Assembly (NCBI GenBank): GCA_023389035.1
Contig: JAEWFC010000038.1
Location: forward strand, 496,001-560,000
Direction: 5' to 3'
From: Acidobacteriota bacterium
GTDB lineage: Bacteria; Acidobacteriota; Blastocatellia; Pyrinomonadales; Pyrinomonadaceae
DNA: 64,000 nt
In this document: positions 26,906 through 34,462 of the stretch, one piece after another
Layout: every line of letters starts with the position of its first letter
How positions within the stretch are numbered: the first letter of the stretch is position 1
Notes under the pieces: generated by a model
Seen by the model: only the letters and a program-made list of their open reading frames with translations
Database searches by the model: none
What the model was told of the DNA's origin: nothing
Position numbers and translations under genes: made by a program

Positions 26906-27946
26906 CTATTCCCTGCTCGCCTCTGCAACGAGCAGTTTTTGCTTGCGTTCAACACCCCATCGATATCCCGTCAATTTCCCATCCTTTCCGATCACTCGAT
27001 GGCATGGGATGACGACCGCGACGCGATTTGTGGCGCAGGCGCGGGCGACGGCGCGGACCTTGTTTCGGTCGCCGAGCTGTTCGGCGATCTGTGAATAGGT
27101 GACGGTCTCGCCGTACGGTATCTTTCGCAGCAGCTCCCAAACTTTCATCTGAAACGCCGTCGCCTGGATGTCGAGCGGCAGGTCGAGCCGCTGCTTTTTG
27201 CCTTTCAGGTGTTCGAGAATTTCCTCGACGAACGACTTCAAGACCTTCGCATCCTTGACGATCTCCGCGTTCGGGAATTCCGCCTTTAGGTTTTCTTCGA
27301 GCGACGCGTCGTCATCCGCGAAGGCGACATTACACAGCCCTTTGATCGTTCGTGCGACCAGTATCCGGCCGAGCTCGCAGTCGGTTATCGCGTAGTTTAT
27401 CGTCATTCCGCTGCCGCCTTTTTTGTAAACCGCAGGGCTCATCCCCAGCGATTCGTCAGCCTTTTCGTACAGCCTGCTGCTGGAACCAAAACCCGCATCA
27501 TACATCGCGGTCGTCACGTCACTGCCCGTTCGCAGTTCGTCCTTAAATCGTTCCATTCTCTTTAGCTCCGCATATTTCTTTGGGCTCACGCCAATGATGT
27601 CTTTAAATGTCCGCTGGAAATGATATCGGCTCGTCCCGAATTCCCTCGCCAGGTCGTCCAGCGAATGTTCTTCCGGCGAATCAAGCAGCCGGCATGCCTC
27701 CAGCACGCGTTCGACCAGCGGATCGGATGCGGCGACGTCCTTCGGCTTGCACCGCAAGCAGGCCCGAAATCCCGCCTTTTCAGCATTTCGCCAATCGTCG
27801 TAAAACGCCACGTTCTCGCGTTTCGGCGTGCGGGCACGGCACGACGGCCGGCAATAGATCCCGGTCGTCTTCACGCCGAGAAAGAACGCCCCGTCAAACC
27901 GCGAATCGTTCGTCGTCACCGCCTTCCAATAAAGCTCTGTGTCCAT
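26906..27946 (-). CDS. ada: Bifunctional transcriptional regulator / O6-methylguanine-DNA methyltransferase
   Basis: A 346-residue Ada. The N-terminal zinc and methylphosphotriester domain has Cys32, Cys36, Cys63 and Cys66 (YCRPSC...CLRC). The AraC-type helix-turn-helix spans about 85-175 (LAREFGTSRYHFQRTFKDIIGVSPKKY). The C-terminal methyltransferase domain has IPCHRVIG with acceptor Cys at about 315. It repairs alkylated DNA and, when methylated at the N-terminal Cys, activates its own transcription. All three parts are intact. No alkB or alkA is adjacent. Confidence 0.96.
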   Translation of the reverse strand: MDTELYWKAVTTNDSRFDGAFFLGVKTTGIYCRPSCRARTPKRENVAFYDDWRNAEKAGFRACLRCKPKDVAASDPLVERVLEACRLLDSPEEHSLDDLAREFGTSRYHFQRTFKDIIGVSPKKYAELKRMERFKDELRTGSDVTTAMYDAGFGSSSRLYEKADESLGMSPAVYKKGGSGMTINYAITDCELGRILVARTIKGLCNVAFADDDASLEENLKAEFPNAEIVKDAKVLKSFVEEILEHLKGKKQRLDLPLDIQATAFQMKVWELLRKIPYGETVTYSQIAEQLGDRNKVRAVARACATNRVAVVIPCHRVIGKDGKLTGYRWGVERKQKLLVAEASRE

Positions 27947-28011
27947 CCGCGAGAGAGTTTATCGCTACATCTGACTGAAATCTATCCGAAAATTGCGGTA
28001 GAATTTAAATC

Positions 28012-28407
28012 ATGGGAGCGATCGTGCTTTTCGACGGCGTATGCAATTTCTGCAACGCCTCGGTCAACTTTATGATAAAGCGTGACAGGGCGGGCTATTT
28101 CCAATTCGCACCGCTGCAATCACAGATCGGCATCGAACTGCTCGCGAAATACTCGATCGACGGCAGCGATACCGATTCGGTGATACTGGTCGAAAATGGC
28201 AAGGCATACACGCATTCATCCGCCGCGTTACGCATCGCACGAAAGCTCGACGGCCCATGGCCCGCATTTTACGGGTTCGTGATAGTGCCGAAACCGATCC
28301 GCGATCTCGCGTACAAACTCTTCGCACGCTACCGTTACCGGCTTTTCGGTAAGCAAGACGCGTGCATGATGCCGACGCCTGACATCAGGCAGCGGTTCTT
28401 AACTTAA
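28012..28407 (+). CDS. DCC family thiol-disulfide oxidoreductase (DUF393)
   Basis: A 131-residue protein with the DCC signature FDGVCNFCN (Cys11, Cys14) and the family's conserved ending (PKPIRDLAYKLFARYRYRLFGKQDACMMPTP). Family members are predicted thioredoxin-fold oxidoreductases, and substrates are mostly unknown. It is followed 27 bases later by a DUF427 gene in the same direction. Confidence 0.9.
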   Translation: MGAIVLFDGVCNFCNASVNFMIKRDRAGYFQFAPLQSQIGIELLAKYSIDGSDTDSVILVENGKAYTHSSAALRIARKLDGPWPAFYGFVIVPKPIRDLAYKLFARYRYRLFGKQDACMMPTPDIRQRFLT

Positions 28408-28434
28408 GACGAACATTGGGAGAGATACAAATTA

Positions 28435-28719
28435 ATGAAAGCCACCTGGAATGGAAAGACGATAGCCGAAAGCAATGACACGGTCGTGGTCGAGGGAAAT
28501 CACTACTTCCCTAAAGATTCGATCAAGAGCGAATATTTTCAGCCGAGCGAAACGCACACAGTCTGCGGTTGGAAAGGCACCGCCAGCTACTACGACGTCG
28601 TCGTCGATGGGGAGATAAACGGCGATGCCGCATGGTATTACCCCGAAGCCAAACCCGACGCCAAAGAGATCGAAGGCTACGTCGCATTCTGGAAAGGAGT
28701 TGAGATAAGCGAGGATTGA
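28435..28719 (+). CDS. DUF427 domain protein
   Basis: A complete 94-residue DUF427 protein: KATWNGKTIAESNDTVVVEGNHYFP at the start, then YFQPSETHTVCGWKGTASYYDVVVDG and AAWYYPEAKPDAKEIEGYVAFWKG. The family is widespread and its biochemical role is not established. GGGAGAG about 10 bases ahead of the ATG is a good ribosome site. It lies directly before the heptanucleotide repeat region. Confidence 0.92.
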   Translation: MKATWNGKTIAESNDTVVVEGNHYFPKDSIKSEYFQPSETHTVCGWKGTASYYDVVVDGEINGDAAWYYPEAKPDAKEIEGYVAFWKGVEISED

Positions 28720-29020
28720 TAAGTGATAAATGAGAAATGATAGATGGTTTTGAGAGAAGTGAAAATTGATAAGTGATAAATGAGAAATGAGAAATGATAG
28801 ATGGTTTCGGGAGAAGTGAGAATTGATAAATGATAGAAGAGAGATGATTGATTGCCGACAGGAACTCGCCCCCGGCCATCCTCTTAATTTATCAATTATC
28901 ATCTAGCACTTGTAACGCTCCTCTTCTCTTATCATCTATCACCTATCACTTATCATCTATCACTTATCACTTATCACTTATCACCTATCACTTATCACTT
29001 ATCACTTATCATCTATCATT
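28720..29020. repeat. Heptanucleotide repeat region upstream of mutS2
   Basis: 28930-29020 is a gap-free run of 13 heptamers, mostly TATCACT with TATCATC, TATCACC and one TATCATT variant. 28720-28845 holds the same heptamer family on the other strand (AGTGATA, AATGATA, AATGAGA), arranged as two longer near-identical blocks of about 60 bases. The two parts face each other, so the transcript could fold into a long imperfect hairpin. The array ends 8 bases before the mutS2 start. Because seven is not a multiple of three, every frame of the array reads the same heptapeptide cycle without a stop. Confidence 0.9.
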
Positions 29021-29027
29021 TAGACCC

Positions 29028-31547
29028 ATGTCCTTTTCGCTCGACACATTGGAATACAGCCGGCTCCTTGAGCTTGTGAGCCGGCATGCACAGACGCCGA
29101 TGGGCAAGCGGCGGCTGCTGGAATTGCGTCCGATGGTCGATCGAGTGAGACTCGAACAAAGCCTCGCGGCGATCTCAGAAACCGTCACGCTCAACGAAGA
29201 AAAGCAGGTGACCTGGTCGTTCAGCGGTATCGACGACCCGTCAGACGCGGTCGCGATCCTCGGCATCAGGAACGCGACGCTCGAGCCGACCTTGCTTCTC
29301 GATGTAGCACGAGTCTGCACACAGGCGATCCACGCCCGTTCGGCGATCCAGCCTGAGAAAGAGACCGCCGAAACGCTTTGGTCAATCGTCGAGAACATTC
29401 CGCCCGACCTAGCCTCCGTCCTCGAGCAGATAAACAAAAAGCTGCTGCCGAGCGGTGAGATCGACGATTCCGCCTCGCCCGAGCTTGCACGCATTCGCCG
29501 CGAGATCTCTTCGCAGCGGTCACGGCTCACGAAAACGCTCGAATCCCTGATGCGCTCCTCCGGCGACGCGATACAGGACGACATAGTCACCATTCGCAAC
29601 GATCGCTTCGTCATTCCCGTCAAGGCCGAGTCGCGTGGCAGGGTCGGCGGCGTTGCTCACGGATTTTCGTCCAGCGGACAGACCGTCTTCGTCGAACCGC
29701 TCGAGGTGATCGAGGCAAACAACGGGCTGCAGAGCCTGAAAGGCAAAGAGGAACGCGAGGTCTCACGCATCCTCTTCGAACTCACCGAAGCCCTTCGTTC
29801 CAGGCTTCCTGCCATCGAGGCCGCCGTCGATGCCGTCGCCGAGCTCGACTTCATCAAGGCAAAGGTCGAATTCGCCCGCAAGTTCAAAGCCGTCGTTCCG
29901 CAGATCTCGGATAACGAAAAGCTGGACTTCGTCGATGCCCGCCATCCGCTGCTGCAAGCAAATCTGGAACAGCTAACCGCACAGGCAGAAACGCGGGCCG
30001 ACGGGAGTGTGTCATCCTCACCACAGGCAGAAACGCGGGCCCCTAAAACATCAGAAATACGTCAGATCGTTCCCAGCTCATTCACACTCACCCGCGACCG
30101 CTCCGTAATGATCATCTCGGGTGCGAATGCCGGCGGTAAGACCGTCGTCCTAAAGACGGCAGGATTGCTCAGCCTGATGGCGATCTCGGGCCTTCCAGTT
30201 CCTGCAGAAGAGGCCAAGGTCCCGTTCTACCGCTCGGTCCTCGCGGACATCGGCGATCACCAGTCGCTCTCGGCAAATCTCTCGACATTCAGCTCGCATA
30301 TGTCGAACATCGCCGAGATGATGCGTATCTGCACGTCGCCTTCGCTGGTGCTGCTAGATGAGGTCGGCACCGGCACCGACCCCGATGAAGGCTCGGCGCT
30401 CGGCGTCTCGATCGTCGACCATTTTCGCCGCGAATGCGGTGCTCAGGTCATCGCGTCCACGCACTATCGCGGGCTCAAGATATACGCCGCCAACGACCCG
30501 AGCGTCGTCAATGCCTCGGTCGAATTCGATGAAAAAACGCTCCAGCCGACCTACAAACTTCTACTCGGCCTTGCAGGTGCATCTTCGGGTATCGAGATCG
30601 CACGGCGTTTCGGAATCAAGCCCGAAGTGATCGACGCCGCACGCGGCAACCTCGACATTTCCGCTCAGGACGCCGAGGCCTATCTCCGCAAACTGCAGTC
30701 CGAAACAAAACTTGCCGAGGACCTGCGTATCGCTCTCGAAGAAGAACGCGAGGCCACCGCGATGAAATACGCCGGGCTTGAGGTCGAGGCGATCAAGAAA
30801 GAAAAGGTGCGTCAGCGTGAATTCGAACGCACGCTCGCCGAAACTGTCGAATCATTCGATCGCCAGTCAAAGGCTTTTGTCGCCGGGCTCGAGGACAAAG
30901 CACTAAAGAACAAGCTCGAAAAAGAACGCTCCGCCCGCAAAGCCGAGCTAAACCGTGCCGTCGTCTCTAAGCTGAAGTCCGACCCGCGTTCGACCGCCGC
31001 CGGCGCACAGGCGGAAACCCGACCCGTAGGGAGGGTGTCCGGATCACACGCAGAAACCCGACCGGTAGGGAGTGTGTCCGCCAGCCCGGAGACTATCGCA
31101 GTAGGCTCAAGCGTCCTCACTTCCTTCGGCAACATCGGCACCGTCGAAAAACTCGACAAAGACACCGCCGAGGTACTGGTCGGCGGAATGCGTCTCAGAG
31201 AAAAGATCTCGAACCTCCAAGTCGTTGCTGCCTCGCAGGCGGAAACCCGACCGGTAGGGAGGGTGTCCAACGCAATTGCAAAGCCTATCGACTCCCCCGA
31301 CATTTCCACGGAACTCAACCTCATCGGCCACACCACCGCCGAGGCCGAATATGAGCTCGACCGCTTTATCGATGAGGCATACCTCGCCTCAGTTCCCCGC
31401 GTCCGCATCATCCACGGCTTCGGCACAGGTGCCCTAAAAAACTACGTCCACCACTTCCTAAAGAACCACGACCTGGTCGAACGCTTCACATTTGCCCCAC
31501 CCGACCAAGGCGGAAACGGTGCTACAATAGCGGAAATTAAACTTTGA
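29028..31547 (+). CDS. mutS2: Endonuclease MutS2
   Basis: A 839-residue MutS2 from ATG 29028. An upstream in-frame extension would translate the heptamer array and is rejected. Lever/core helices are followed by the ATPase with Walker A SGANAGGKT (about 363-371), LLDEVGTGTDPDEGSALG and ASTHY. A long coiled coil and a C-terminal Smr nuclease domain (about 755-839, LNLIGHTTAEAEYELDRF, RIIHGFGTGAL) complete it. MutS2 processes recombination intermediates and rescues collided ribosomes in different bacteria. Odd features: five copies of an 11-residue repeat (consensus QAETRPVGRVS) sit in two linkers, and the last 18 codons recur in recoded form at 34090. Confidence 0.95.
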   Translation: MSFSLDTLEYSRLLELVSRHAQTPMGKRRLLELRPMVDRVRLEQSLAAISETVTLNEEKQVTWSFSGIDDPSDAVAILGIRNATLEPTLLLDVARVCTQAIHARSAIQPEKETAETLWSIVENIPPDLASVLEQINKKLLPSGEIDDSASPELARIRREISSQRSRLTKTLESLMRSSGDAIQDDIVTIRNDRFVIPVKAESRGRVGGVAHGFSSSGQTVFVEPLEVIEANNGLQSLKGKEEREVSRILFELTEALRSRLPAIEAAVDAVAELDFIKAKVEFARKFKAVVPQISDNEKLDFVDARHPLLQANLEQLTAQAETRADGSVSSSPQAETRAPKTSEIRQIVPSSFTLTRDRSVMIISGANAGGKTVVLKTAGLLSLMAISGLPVPAEEAKVPFYRSVLADIGDHQSLSANLSTFSSHMSNIAEMMRICTSPSLVLLDEVGTGTDPDEGSALGVSIVDHFRRECGAQVIASTHYRGLKIYAANDPSVVNASVEFDEKTLQPTYKLLLGLAGASSGIEIARRFGIKPEVIDAARGNLDISAQDAEAYLRKLQSETKLAEDLRIALEEEREATAMKYAGLEVEAIKKEKVRQREFERTLAETVESFDRQSKAFVAGLEDKALKNKLEKERSARKAELNRAVVSKLKSDPRSTAAGAQAETRPVGRVSGSHAETRPVGSVSASPETIAVGSSVLTSFGNIGTVEKLDKDTAEVLVGGMRLREKISNLQVVAASQAETRPVGRVSNAIAKPIDSPDISTELNLIGHTTAEAEYELDRFIDEAYLASVPRVRIIHGFGTGALKNYVHHFLKNHDLVERFTFAPPDQGGNGATIAEIKL
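29982..30051 (+). repeat. In-frame 33-nt repeats, copies 1 and 2, in mutS2
   Basis: Two copies beginning CAGGCAGAAACGCGGGCC lie 10 bases apart between the MutS2 core and its ATPase domain. The first is full length (29982-30013, QAETRADGSVS) and the second (30024-30051) is truncated or degraded. They lie in a region that is normally a short loop, and the reading frame is kept. Confidence 0.85.
31008..31268 (+). repeat. In-frame 33-nt repeats, copies 3, 4 and 5, in mutS2
   Basis: Three full 33-base copies at 31008-31040, 31047-31079 and 31236-31268 encode QAETRPVGRVS, HAETRPVGSVS and QAETRPVGRVS. They lie in the linkers between the coiled coil and the Smr domain. Copies 4 and 5 contain the near-palindrome CCCGACCGGTAGGG, and copy 3 contains CCCGTAGGGA, which also occurs in the palindrome next to the transposase at 31695. 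All copies are the same length and orientation. Confidence 0.88.
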
Positions 31548-31621
31548 AATTAACGTTTGCTAGTGTGGTTTCATAAAGCGATTGATCTGTCTTCGGCCTA
31601 CGGGTGTAACGTTGTAACTGC

Positions 31622-32270
31622 GTGTCCGCGAAGCGAACCAAACGTACATAGCCCACCGATTTATCGGTGGGCGACGTGATCCATACATCGACAAGTCCCG
31701 TAGGGACGGCTGAAAATATGCCTCACTCATATTCTTTACAACTAGTTCACTGTGTATTCAGCACGAAACAGCGGCGCCCGCTCATCACACAAACATTACA
31801 GGCGCGTTTGATCCCATATATTGGAGGGATCGCTAGAGCGAATAAAATAATGCTTATCGCGGCGGGCGGCATCGAAGATCATATACATCTACTGATCGCA
31901 CTTCCAAAAACGATGAGCATTTCGAAAGCCATGCATTTTTTGATCAAGGGCGGGTCGTCAAAATGGGTGCACGATACTTTTGAGGAGCACTGGTCATTCG
32001 AATGGCAAGAAGGCTATGGCGCATTTTCGGTCTCAGCGAAAGACAAGGACCGCGTGATCGCATATATAATCAATCAGCGAATACACCATCAGAAATATGA
32101 CTTCAAGGCAGAGTTCATCTCGTTTCTAAAGGCTCACCATATCGAATATGACGATCGGTACATTTTCGAATGATATCTTCAGCCGTCCCTTACGGGACTT
32201 CGCTTCGTTCCATCTCATCCCCAGCGATGAATCGCTGGGCTACGAACTGTCGATCCGCTCCGCGGACCGT
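31622..32270 (+). mobile_element. IS200-like / REP-associated element with long inverted flanks
   Basis: About 95 bases on each side of the transposase gene are imperfect inverted copies of each other. Left: GTCCGCG, then a hairpin with arm GCCCACCGAT (31651-31672), then GTCCCGTAGGGAC (31695-31707), then GGCTGAAAATAT. Right, in mirror order: ATATCTTCAGCC, GTCCCTTACGGGAC (32185-32198), a hairpin CCCAGCGAT-GA-ATCGCTGGG (32220-32239), then CGCGGAC. Subterminal hairpins are what TnpA-type Y1 transposases recognise. The mirror arrangement of REP-like palindromes is typical of RAYT genes. The exact ends are not certain. Confidence 0.8.
31718..32173 (+). CDS. IS200/IS605-family Y1 (HUH) transposase
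   Basis: A 151-residue Y1 transposase from ATG 31718. An upstream in-frame ATG would run through the left palindrome. It opens SYSLQLVHCVFSTKQRRPLI, has the HUH pair in IEDHIHLLIALP, and the catalytic tyrosine in YIINQRIHHQKYDFKAEF. The ending FLKAHHIEYDDRYIFE is typical of the stand-alone IS200-like type. It would cut single-stranded DNA at hairpin ends. The frame is intact, so it may be active. No tnpB gene accompanies it. Confidence 0.92.
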   Translation: MPHSYSLQLVHCVFSTKQRRPLITQTLQARLIPYIGGIARANKIMLIAAGGIEDHIHLLIALPKTMSISKAMHFLIKGGSSKWVHDTFEEHWSFEWQEGYGAFSVSAKDKDRVIAYIINQRIHHQKYDFKAEFISFLKAHHIEYDDRYIFE

Positions 32271-32303
32271 AACGACCGCCAAGCGGCTAACTTTCCGACT
32301 CGT

Positions 32304-33056
32304 ATGTTCCGATTATTCCTTTTCATCTGCACCTGCGTACTGATCTTTGCTGCCTCCTTCCGAGTTTCCGGGCAGGTGGACGATGGTCTCGTGCAGGTGG
32401 CTGGGTTCGATCCGCGTGTCGGATGCGAGACTATGGAGCTCATGCTCGACGGTCTTTTAGCGGATGCATCGGCCATCGAGGGATCGACCGCCTACGTCGT
32501 GATACATCAGGGCGAGAATGCTTATGATAACGCGGTTGTCCATCGGAAGGCCTTGAATCATGCCCGTTTTCGACGCTTTCCGACTGAACGCTACCGGGTG
32601 ATCGTCACAGCGGGTCCAAAGGATATTTTGGTGACGCTCTGGGTCGTGAAAGACGGCAATGTTCCTCCGGTGGTTGCGGCCGACCTTGACGTCAAGATTT
32701 CCCCCGATGTGTCACGTATTCCATCGCCCGAGGAACCGCTCGAACTGGTAAAGCTGGACGGCCGCGAAACCTACATTCCCGCCGAAAATCCATCGTGTCT
32801 CTATGGGTTTGATCCTTCTCTGATCCGGGAATTGCTTGACGCAAATCCGGAGTTCGCCGCAGAAATCCAGGTCAAAACAAAGTCCTCCAACAGATACAAG
32901 AAGCTAGTCAAGATCCTCACAACCGAGTTCCGGGAACTAGGAGTCCCGACGAAACGGCTCAAGTTTGTTTACGCCGGACAAGACAAGGGTCAAGAAGGCA
33001 GCGGAAGCAAAACAGCCTCCGTCACAACAACTCTTATTCGGATCTCAGAAAACTGA
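32304..33056 (+). CDS. Exported protein of unknown function (250 aa)
   Basis: Started at ATG 32304, which begins a signal peptide (FRLFLFICTCVLIFAASFRVSGQ). The open frame extends upstream through the element's right flank, but that part has no coding character. The mature part opens with a helical region (CETMELMLDGLLADASAIEGSTAYVVIHQGEN) and ends in a short domain with KKLVKILTTEFRELGVPTKRLKFVYAG. That ending resembles, distantly, the end of the protein at 33159 and suggests a shared lineage-specific family. Function unknown. Confidence 0.7.
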   Translation: MFRLFLFICTCVLIFAASFRVSGQVDDGLVQVAGFDPRVGCETMELMLDGLLADASAIEGSTAYVVIHQGENAYDNAVVHRKALNHARFRRFPTERYRVIVTAGPKDILVTLWVVKDGNVPPVVAADLDVKISPDVSRIPSPEEPLELVKLDGRETYIPAENPSCLYGFDPSLIRELLDANPEFAAEIQVKTKSSNRYKKLVKILTTEFRELGVPTKRLKFVYAGQDKGQEGSGSKTASVTTTLIRISEN

Positions 33057-33158
33057 TCTCTGACAAGGTTTGTCTTCAGAAAAGCTTGCTTTAGCCTCGG
33101 CGGCTCTATCAGCTTTTCTGCAAAGCCAGCGCTGCTGTCGTGATATTCTGAGTCTCTA

Positions 33159-34001
33159 ATGAAAGTAGTGATCTCCACTTCGACCGGACTCCTGATCATT
33201 CTTATCTTTGCCTTTAGTTCATTCGGGCAAGACCCGGTTAGAGCGACTCCTTTAGAATCGTCGCGAGAAGATCTGATCAAGATCCACTCGGGTGAGGTCA
33301 GACTCGACGATGGTAGCAGCTATTTCGAGTCCAAGAACGAAAATGTCACGGTCATGTACTACAGCAGCGGTTGTGACAATTCCGTGGCGAAGGAACTGAA
33401 GCTTGCTTCAAATACCGTGGTTCAGGTCAAAATGGAACTTAAGTACAAGATGTCATTAGCCACGCTGGTAAATAATACGATCGACCGATTTGAACGGATT
33501 CCCTTAGGGCCCGATGAGTTCGTGTATATTGATCACCGATATGGTTCTTTGATCTTTACTGAAGCCGCCGGAAATTATCCGGAATTGGTAAAGACCATCT
33601 ATAACGTTCCAAAAACTCGGCACCTCGCGAAATGCCTGCTCGACCGCATCGACCCCCGTCTGCGTAAACTTTTCGAGAATAGTGATCACTGGAAGAGCGA
33701 AGAAGAAACTGAATACGGAGACTCCGTGCTGTTAGATGACCCGCATTTTACAACGTCAACTATTATAGGTCTGGACCATTTTTACCAAACGGTGAATCAA
33801 TCGGAACGTCATCGTGGTGTTGTATATGTATACGACGGGGCGGGCTCGGGATCTCGCGGACTTTCACCGTGGTCGAAAAAACTTCAGGATCATTTCGGTA
33901 AGTTTCAAGGAACTGGAAAGTCACGAATCAAGTTCATCTCTCAAGGTTCCGCAGAAAGACCAAAAGCCCTTCTCGTTGTGATCTACAAAAACATTAGGTA
34001 G
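33159..34001 (+). CDS. Exported protein of unknown function (280 aa)
   Basis: A signal peptide is visible at residues 1-24 (STGLLIILIFAFSSFGQ). The first domain has SGEVRLDDGSSYFESKNENVTVMYY and one or two cysteines. The end reads QDHFGKFQGTGKSRIKFISQG, similar in position and pattern to the protein at 32304. I recognise no family. It lies inside the segment bracketed by the two mutS2 3' ends. Confidence 0.7.
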   Translation: MKVVISTSTGLLIILIFAFSSFGQDPVRATPLESSREDLIKIHSGEVRLDDGSSYFESKNENVTVMYYSSGCDNSVAKELKLASNTVVQVKMELKYKMSLATLVNNTIDRFERIPLGPDEFVYIDHRYGSLIFTEAAGNYPELVKTIYNVPKTRHLAKCLLDRIDPRLRKLFENSDHWKSEEETEYGDSVLLDDPHFTTSTIIGLDHFYQTVNQSERHRGVVYVYDGAGSGSRGLSPWSKKLQDHFGKFQGTGKSRIKFISQGSAERPKALLVVIYKNIR

Positions 34002-34077
34002 CCGGTTTTGAGGGCTTTGCTTCCGTAGAGCGGCGTATCCATTGGCCTCTCCCTGCTCGGTTTACATAACAGCGAAC

Positions 34078-34143
34078 GACTTCGCCTTCGCCCCACCCGA
34101 CCAAGGCGGCAACGGCGCCACCATCGCCGAGATCAAGCTTTAG
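34078..34143 (+). pseudogene. Second, recoded copy of the mutS2 3' end
   Basis: This short stretch translates to the last residues of MutS2, APPDQGGNGATIAEIKL plus a stop, preceded by unrelated sequence. The first 20 bases (34090-34109) are identical to 31494-31513 in mutS2. Beyond that almost every third base differs while all residues are kept. The copy here uses GC-ending codons and TAG; the one fused to mutS2 uses AT-ending codons and TGA. It is too short to be a gene on its own and marks the right boundary of a 2.6-kb segment. Confidence 0.85.
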
Positions 34144-34225
34144 ACTTCTTTTATTGGTCGACTGAAGAGCTTCGCCATACCGGCAAATTATTGACTTTAT
34201 TCCGCATCAAGTGGAAAATTTGAGA

Positions 34226-34462
34226 ATGACCGCGACACTAGAAATACAATTGCCGGACAGCGTTAAGGTGGATGATCAGGAGCTGAAAATGATCATCGCA
34301 GCGAAGCTCTTCGAAATGGGTGAGTTGTCGTCCGGTCAGGCGGCCAAATTGGTCGGGATCTCACGGCGTGAGTTCCTCGAAACCGTTGGCAAATACGGCG
34401 TGTCCATATTTCAATATTCCGCCGAAGAACTCGAGGAAGACTTGGCGCGTTCAAGGCGATGA
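34226..34462 (+). CDS. UPF0175 family protein, probable antitoxin
   Basis: A 78-residue protein from ATG 34226 (a GTG at 34211 is the alternative). TATLEIQLPDSVKVDDQEL and FEMGELSSGQAAKLVGISRREFLETVGKYGVSIF are the UPF0175 pattern, which includes a helix-turn-helix. These proteins pair with PIN-domain DUF3368 proteins in VapBC-like modules. Its stop overlaps the start of exactly such a gene at 34459. Confidence 0.85.
   Translation: MTATLEIQLPDSVKVDDQELKMIIAAKLFEMGELSSGQAAKLVGISRREFLETVGKYGVSIFQYSAEELEEDLARSRR

Noticed and set aside
28848..29027. N-terminal extension of MutS2 read through the heptamer array
   Set aside because: It would translate only tandem repeats (ITYHLS); the conserved MutS2 start is at 29028.
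31548..34143. Integrase gene in the segment between the two mutS2 ends
   Set aside because: No tyrosine or serine recombinase motif is visible; the only recombination gene is the Y1 transposase.
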